Positions 62,333 to 64,000 of a stretch of 64,000 nucleotides of DNA are shown here, piece after piece. Source of the stretch: Tunturiibacter empetritectus (GTDB lineage: Bacteria; Acidobacteriota; Terriglobia; Terriglobales; Acidobacteriaceae). Made by a program: the position numbers and the translations under genes. The stretch spans positions 87,461 through 151,460 of the forward strand of contig NZ_JACHDZ010000008.1 of assembly GCF_014201375.1 (NCBI RefSeq), in the 5' to 3' direction. Position 1 is the stretch's first letter. Each line of letters begins with the position of its first letter. The notes under the pieces are model-generated. The model was not told the origin of the DNA. It saw only the letters and a list, made by a program, of their open reading frames with translations, and searched no databases.

Positions 62333-63106
62333 CGGCCGCATGGGCTGTGTCAGCAAGCGCCCAAGTACCTCTCTTTGGCTTCATAAGCCAAAGTTCTGAA
62401 TCGGCCATTCGGAAGGGATTCAGCCGCAAATCTCAATGAGCGCATAATCGCCGATGCACTCATCGAGAACTTGTCAATCCCGAAAAGTCGGGCGGTGACT
62501 ACCAAAATGCCCGATTTCCGGCTGCCCAAAGCTCTCTAAACGACGTACGTCCGACCAGTTACCGTTGTGATTCGCCCAGCTTTTCAGAAAATTCCTCTCG
62601 TACTCGGCAACTTACACTCGGCGATACGCGAGTCCCGCGTCGTTGCTCGTCAAGACCCTAAGCCTCAAGGTGCCTTCGTTGAAAACACTGATTGCAGCAT
62701 GCGCGGTGGTCTCAATGGGTCGATGCAACACTCAGCTCAGACCCACATTCATCTGAAAACAAAAGCTAAAAGCGCTGGTGAAGATTAGATCAGCCGGAAC
62801 CTTACCCTGGCTTCGGTTTTGCTACATCACCCAAACAGATTGATTCTTCAAAGTAAGCATTGGTAGAAATCAGATGATTAGATAGTGTTGCATCGACCGG
62901 TTGAGCTGGCACGACTTTGCGGCAACGACGATTTGGTTTAGCTCCAAGACCTTAGAGTGCAGGTGATGTCAGATGTGACGGTGCCCTTCAGTTTGCTGAC
63001 GGGGGAGTCATTTGATCGATGACTATTACCCCTACAGGATTATTTCCAGTTCTGACTCTCAAACCCAGTTGCTCGCGCAAAGCCGTAATTAGAGGTGGCG
63101 GAGCGT
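62333..63106. other. Long gene-poor region with repeats and a hairpin
   Basis: About 770 bases without a gene I can support. A perfect 9-bp hairpin, CTTTGGCTT-CAT-AAGCCAAAG (62373-62393), follows the metalloprotein gene. It carries no T run but could end its transcript. A degenerate member of the palindromic repeat family is at 62471-62521. The remaining open frames (for example 62567-62788, 73 codons) have no ribosome site or recognisable family. Confidence 0.5.
62471..62521. repeat. Palindromic repeat, copy 3 (degenerate)
   Basis: CCGAAAAGTCGGGC (62480-62493) is faced by GCCCGATTTCCGG (62509-62521), an imperfect inverted repeat with the same CCGAAAA / CGGG elements as the other copies. TTGTCAATCC precedes it, like the TGTCAACTTCC of copy 4. 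Confidence 0.55.
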
Positions 63107-63146
63107 CAAAGCTGTCAACTTCCGAAAACCCGACTTTTCAGGAAGT
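63107..63146. repeat. Palindromic repeat, copy 4 (left of the DUF4304-like gene)
   Basis: Contains CAAAGCTGTCAACTTCC followed by GAAAACCCGACTTTTCAGG. The part ACTTCC-GAAAA-cccgac-TTTTC-A-GGAAGT is an inverted repeat. It ends 30 nt before the start of the DUF4304-like gene. The reverse complement of the first 17 nt, with one base missing, is at 63826-63841 right after that gene. Confidence 0.75.
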
Positions 63147-63175
63147 CAAGCCATACGCACCGTAGAATTCTGCAT

Positions 63176-63826
63176 ATGGCGCAGACTAGCCCGATACACT
63201 CGAAAATTCTCATAGACGCAGCCCGCAGAGTATTCGCGCCCATCGGGATGTTTCAGAGAGGCCGCTCTCGCCTTTGGCTTGGAGATCATGGATGGTGGTT
63301 GGACGTCGTGGAGTTCCAACCCAGCAGTTGGTCGAAGGGAAGCTACTTGAACGTCAGTTGCACGTGGCTCTGGAACGTGAAAGACCATATCTCATTCGAT
63401 GTAGGAAATATCAGAGAGAGCAATTTCGAGGCGTTCGAGAATGAAGGTCAGTTCCGAGCAGTTGCTGAAGGACTCGCAGTTCGTGCGAAGGAGAAAGTGC
63501 TCCACTATCGCGCACTATTTCCGTCCATCGAGGCTGTGTCTAAGTTTTACCTCCGAAGGGAAGAAGAGCCAGGTGATGGTTGGCCAGCATTTCACGCCGC
63601 AGTAGCGCACGGCATTTGTGGAAGGAGTGATGCCGCAGTGAATTTGCTGGCCCGCTTTAGTTGCGAGTTGAACCCCGATGTTGAATGGCAGAGAAATGCC
63701 ATGAAAGAGTCTGCTTACCTTGCATCGATCGTCAACAACACAGACCAATTCCGTCAGGCAATACTGGAGCGCGTCGTTCAAACGCGACAACTTCAGAAGC
63801 TTCCTCAATCACCCGTCAGCTTCTAG
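63176..63826 (+). CDS. DUF4304-like protein of unknown function
   Basis: A 216-residue cytoplasmic-looking protein. The first half, with FQRGRSRLWLGDHGWWLDVVEFQ and SYLNVSCTWLW, resembles the DUF4304 domain found in toxin-immunity-like and hypothetical proteins; the assignment is by recollection. The second half is helical. The ATG at 63176 gives a normal start; the frame from 63095 runs through a repeat. It is bracketed by repeat copies in inverted orientation. Function unknown. Confidence 0.6.
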   Translation: MAQTSPIHSKILIDAARRVFAPIGMFQRGRSRLWLGDHGWWLDVVEFQPSSWSKGSYLNVSCTWLWNVKDHISFDVGNIRESNFEAFENEGQFRAVAEGLAVRAKEKVLHYRALFPSIEAVSKFYLRREEEPGDGWPAFHAAVAHGICGRSDAAVNLLARFSCELNPDVEWQRNAMKESAYLASIVNNTDQFRQAILERVVQTRQLQKLPQSPVSF

Positions 63827-63841
63827 GAATTGACAGCTTTG
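63826..63841. repeat. Palindromic repeat fragment, copy 5 (right of the DUF4304-like gene)
   Basis: GGAATTGACAGCTTTG reads on the minus strand as CAAAGCTGTCAATTCC, the same as the left end of copy 4 with one base deleted. It begins at the last base of the DUF4304-like stop codon. A CCCGAAAATG follows at 63849, possibly the rest of the element. Confidence 0.6.
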
Positions 63842-63855
63842 TCTAGCTCCCGAAA

Positions 63856-64000
63856 ATGTATGGTCCGCCGCCGGAATGCAAGGGAAAAGCGAAGAGCGAA
63901 CGACAGGTCTGCGCAAATGTATTCGTCAATAAGGGCGAAGATGTTGTCAAGGGCAAAGATATCCTTCCCGTTGCCTGGAGCAACGCTCGGAGTCGAAGCT
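63856..64000 (+). CDS. Possible 5' end of an unidentified gene, cut by the window edge
   Basis: From the ATG at 63856 a frame stays open for 48 codons to the end of the window (MYGPPPECKGKAKS at the start, then a Val/Asn-rich stretch). No ribosome site is clear. A minus-strand frame through the same bases is also open, so neither strand is certain. Confidence 0.25.
   Translation, partial: MYGPPPECKGKAKSERQVCANVFVNKGEDVVKGKDILPVAWSNARSRS

Noticed and set aside
62567..62788. A 73-codon plus-strand frame in the gene-poor region
   Set aside because: No ribosome site, no family resemblance, and no conserved hydrophobic or motif pattern.

Overview
The window looks like chromosomal DNA of a diderm, moderately GC-rich member of the Acidobacteriota, most likely family Acidobacteriaceae (Terriglobus, Granulicella or Edaphobacter type). 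This is inferred from protein families, not from a marker gene. The pointers are an orphan MacB/FtsX-type permease of the ADOP class (53.9-56.4 kb), which is characteristic of this phylum; lipid A synthesis (LpxB); the futalosine menaquinone enzyme MqnD; many lone MacB-like permeases; and short intergenic repeats of a kind I associate with these genomes. No phage, CRISPR array, rRNA operon or insertion sequence is visible.

Layout. 0-2.7 kb: a prepilin-like pseudopilin, a LolA-like carrier, a HAD phosphatase and a MutT-type NUDIX hydrolase (+ strand). 2.9-9.3 kb (- strand): an NRAMP-family transporter with altered metal-site motifs and a soluble PRC/MgtE_N/CBS protein, with a CgeB-like glycosyltransferase, a GMC oxidoreductase and an aldo/keto reductase between them. 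9.4-12.7 kb: an RsbW-like/RsbV-like partner-switch pair, then LemA, a TPM-domain protein and a DUF4142 protein. 12.8-20.7 kb: S9 oligopeptidase, methyltransferase, ABC exporter, small membrane and secreted proteins, a CusF-SCO1 fusion, MFS transporter. 20.7-27.1 kb: a two-gene AddB/AddA-like helicase-nuclease. 27.2-33.9 kb (- strand): a complete phosphate regulon in the order phoB-phoR-pstS-pstC-pstA-pstB-phoU, with a candidate Pho box before pstS and a terminator between pstS and pstC. 34-36.3 kb: a single-domain response regulator and a CHASE3/PAS histidine kinase. 36.3-46.4 kb: threonine aldolase, HemW, DUF1223, ABC exporter, hydrolase, YdeI-like protein, lpxB and a degenerate M1 peptidase. 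46.4-56.4 kb: two MacB-like permeases, a one-domain hydroxyacyl-CoA dehydrogenase, malQ, a PpiD-type chaperone and the ADOP permease. 56.5-58.9 kb: FtsB-like protein, BioY, MqnD.

At 59,057-59,132 there is a tRNA-Lys(CTT). Downstream of it the composition becomes more AT-rich and the genes become small and poorly characterised: a membrane protein, a TonB-C-like protein, a HEFNH metalloprotein and a DUF4304-like protein. They are separated by members of one family of palindromic repeats. Two of the genes are closely bracketed by repeat copies. This resembles the start of a genomic island beside a tRNA gene and is the part of the window most likely to hold something undescribed.

Other points to check: lpxB has an intact N-terminal motif but no ATG, GTG or TTG in frame before it; the M1 peptidase relative has lost all catalytic residues I can align; and the plus strand changes from G-rich to C-rich near 36.3-36.6 kb regardless of gene direction, as expected at a replication terminus or an inversion boundary.
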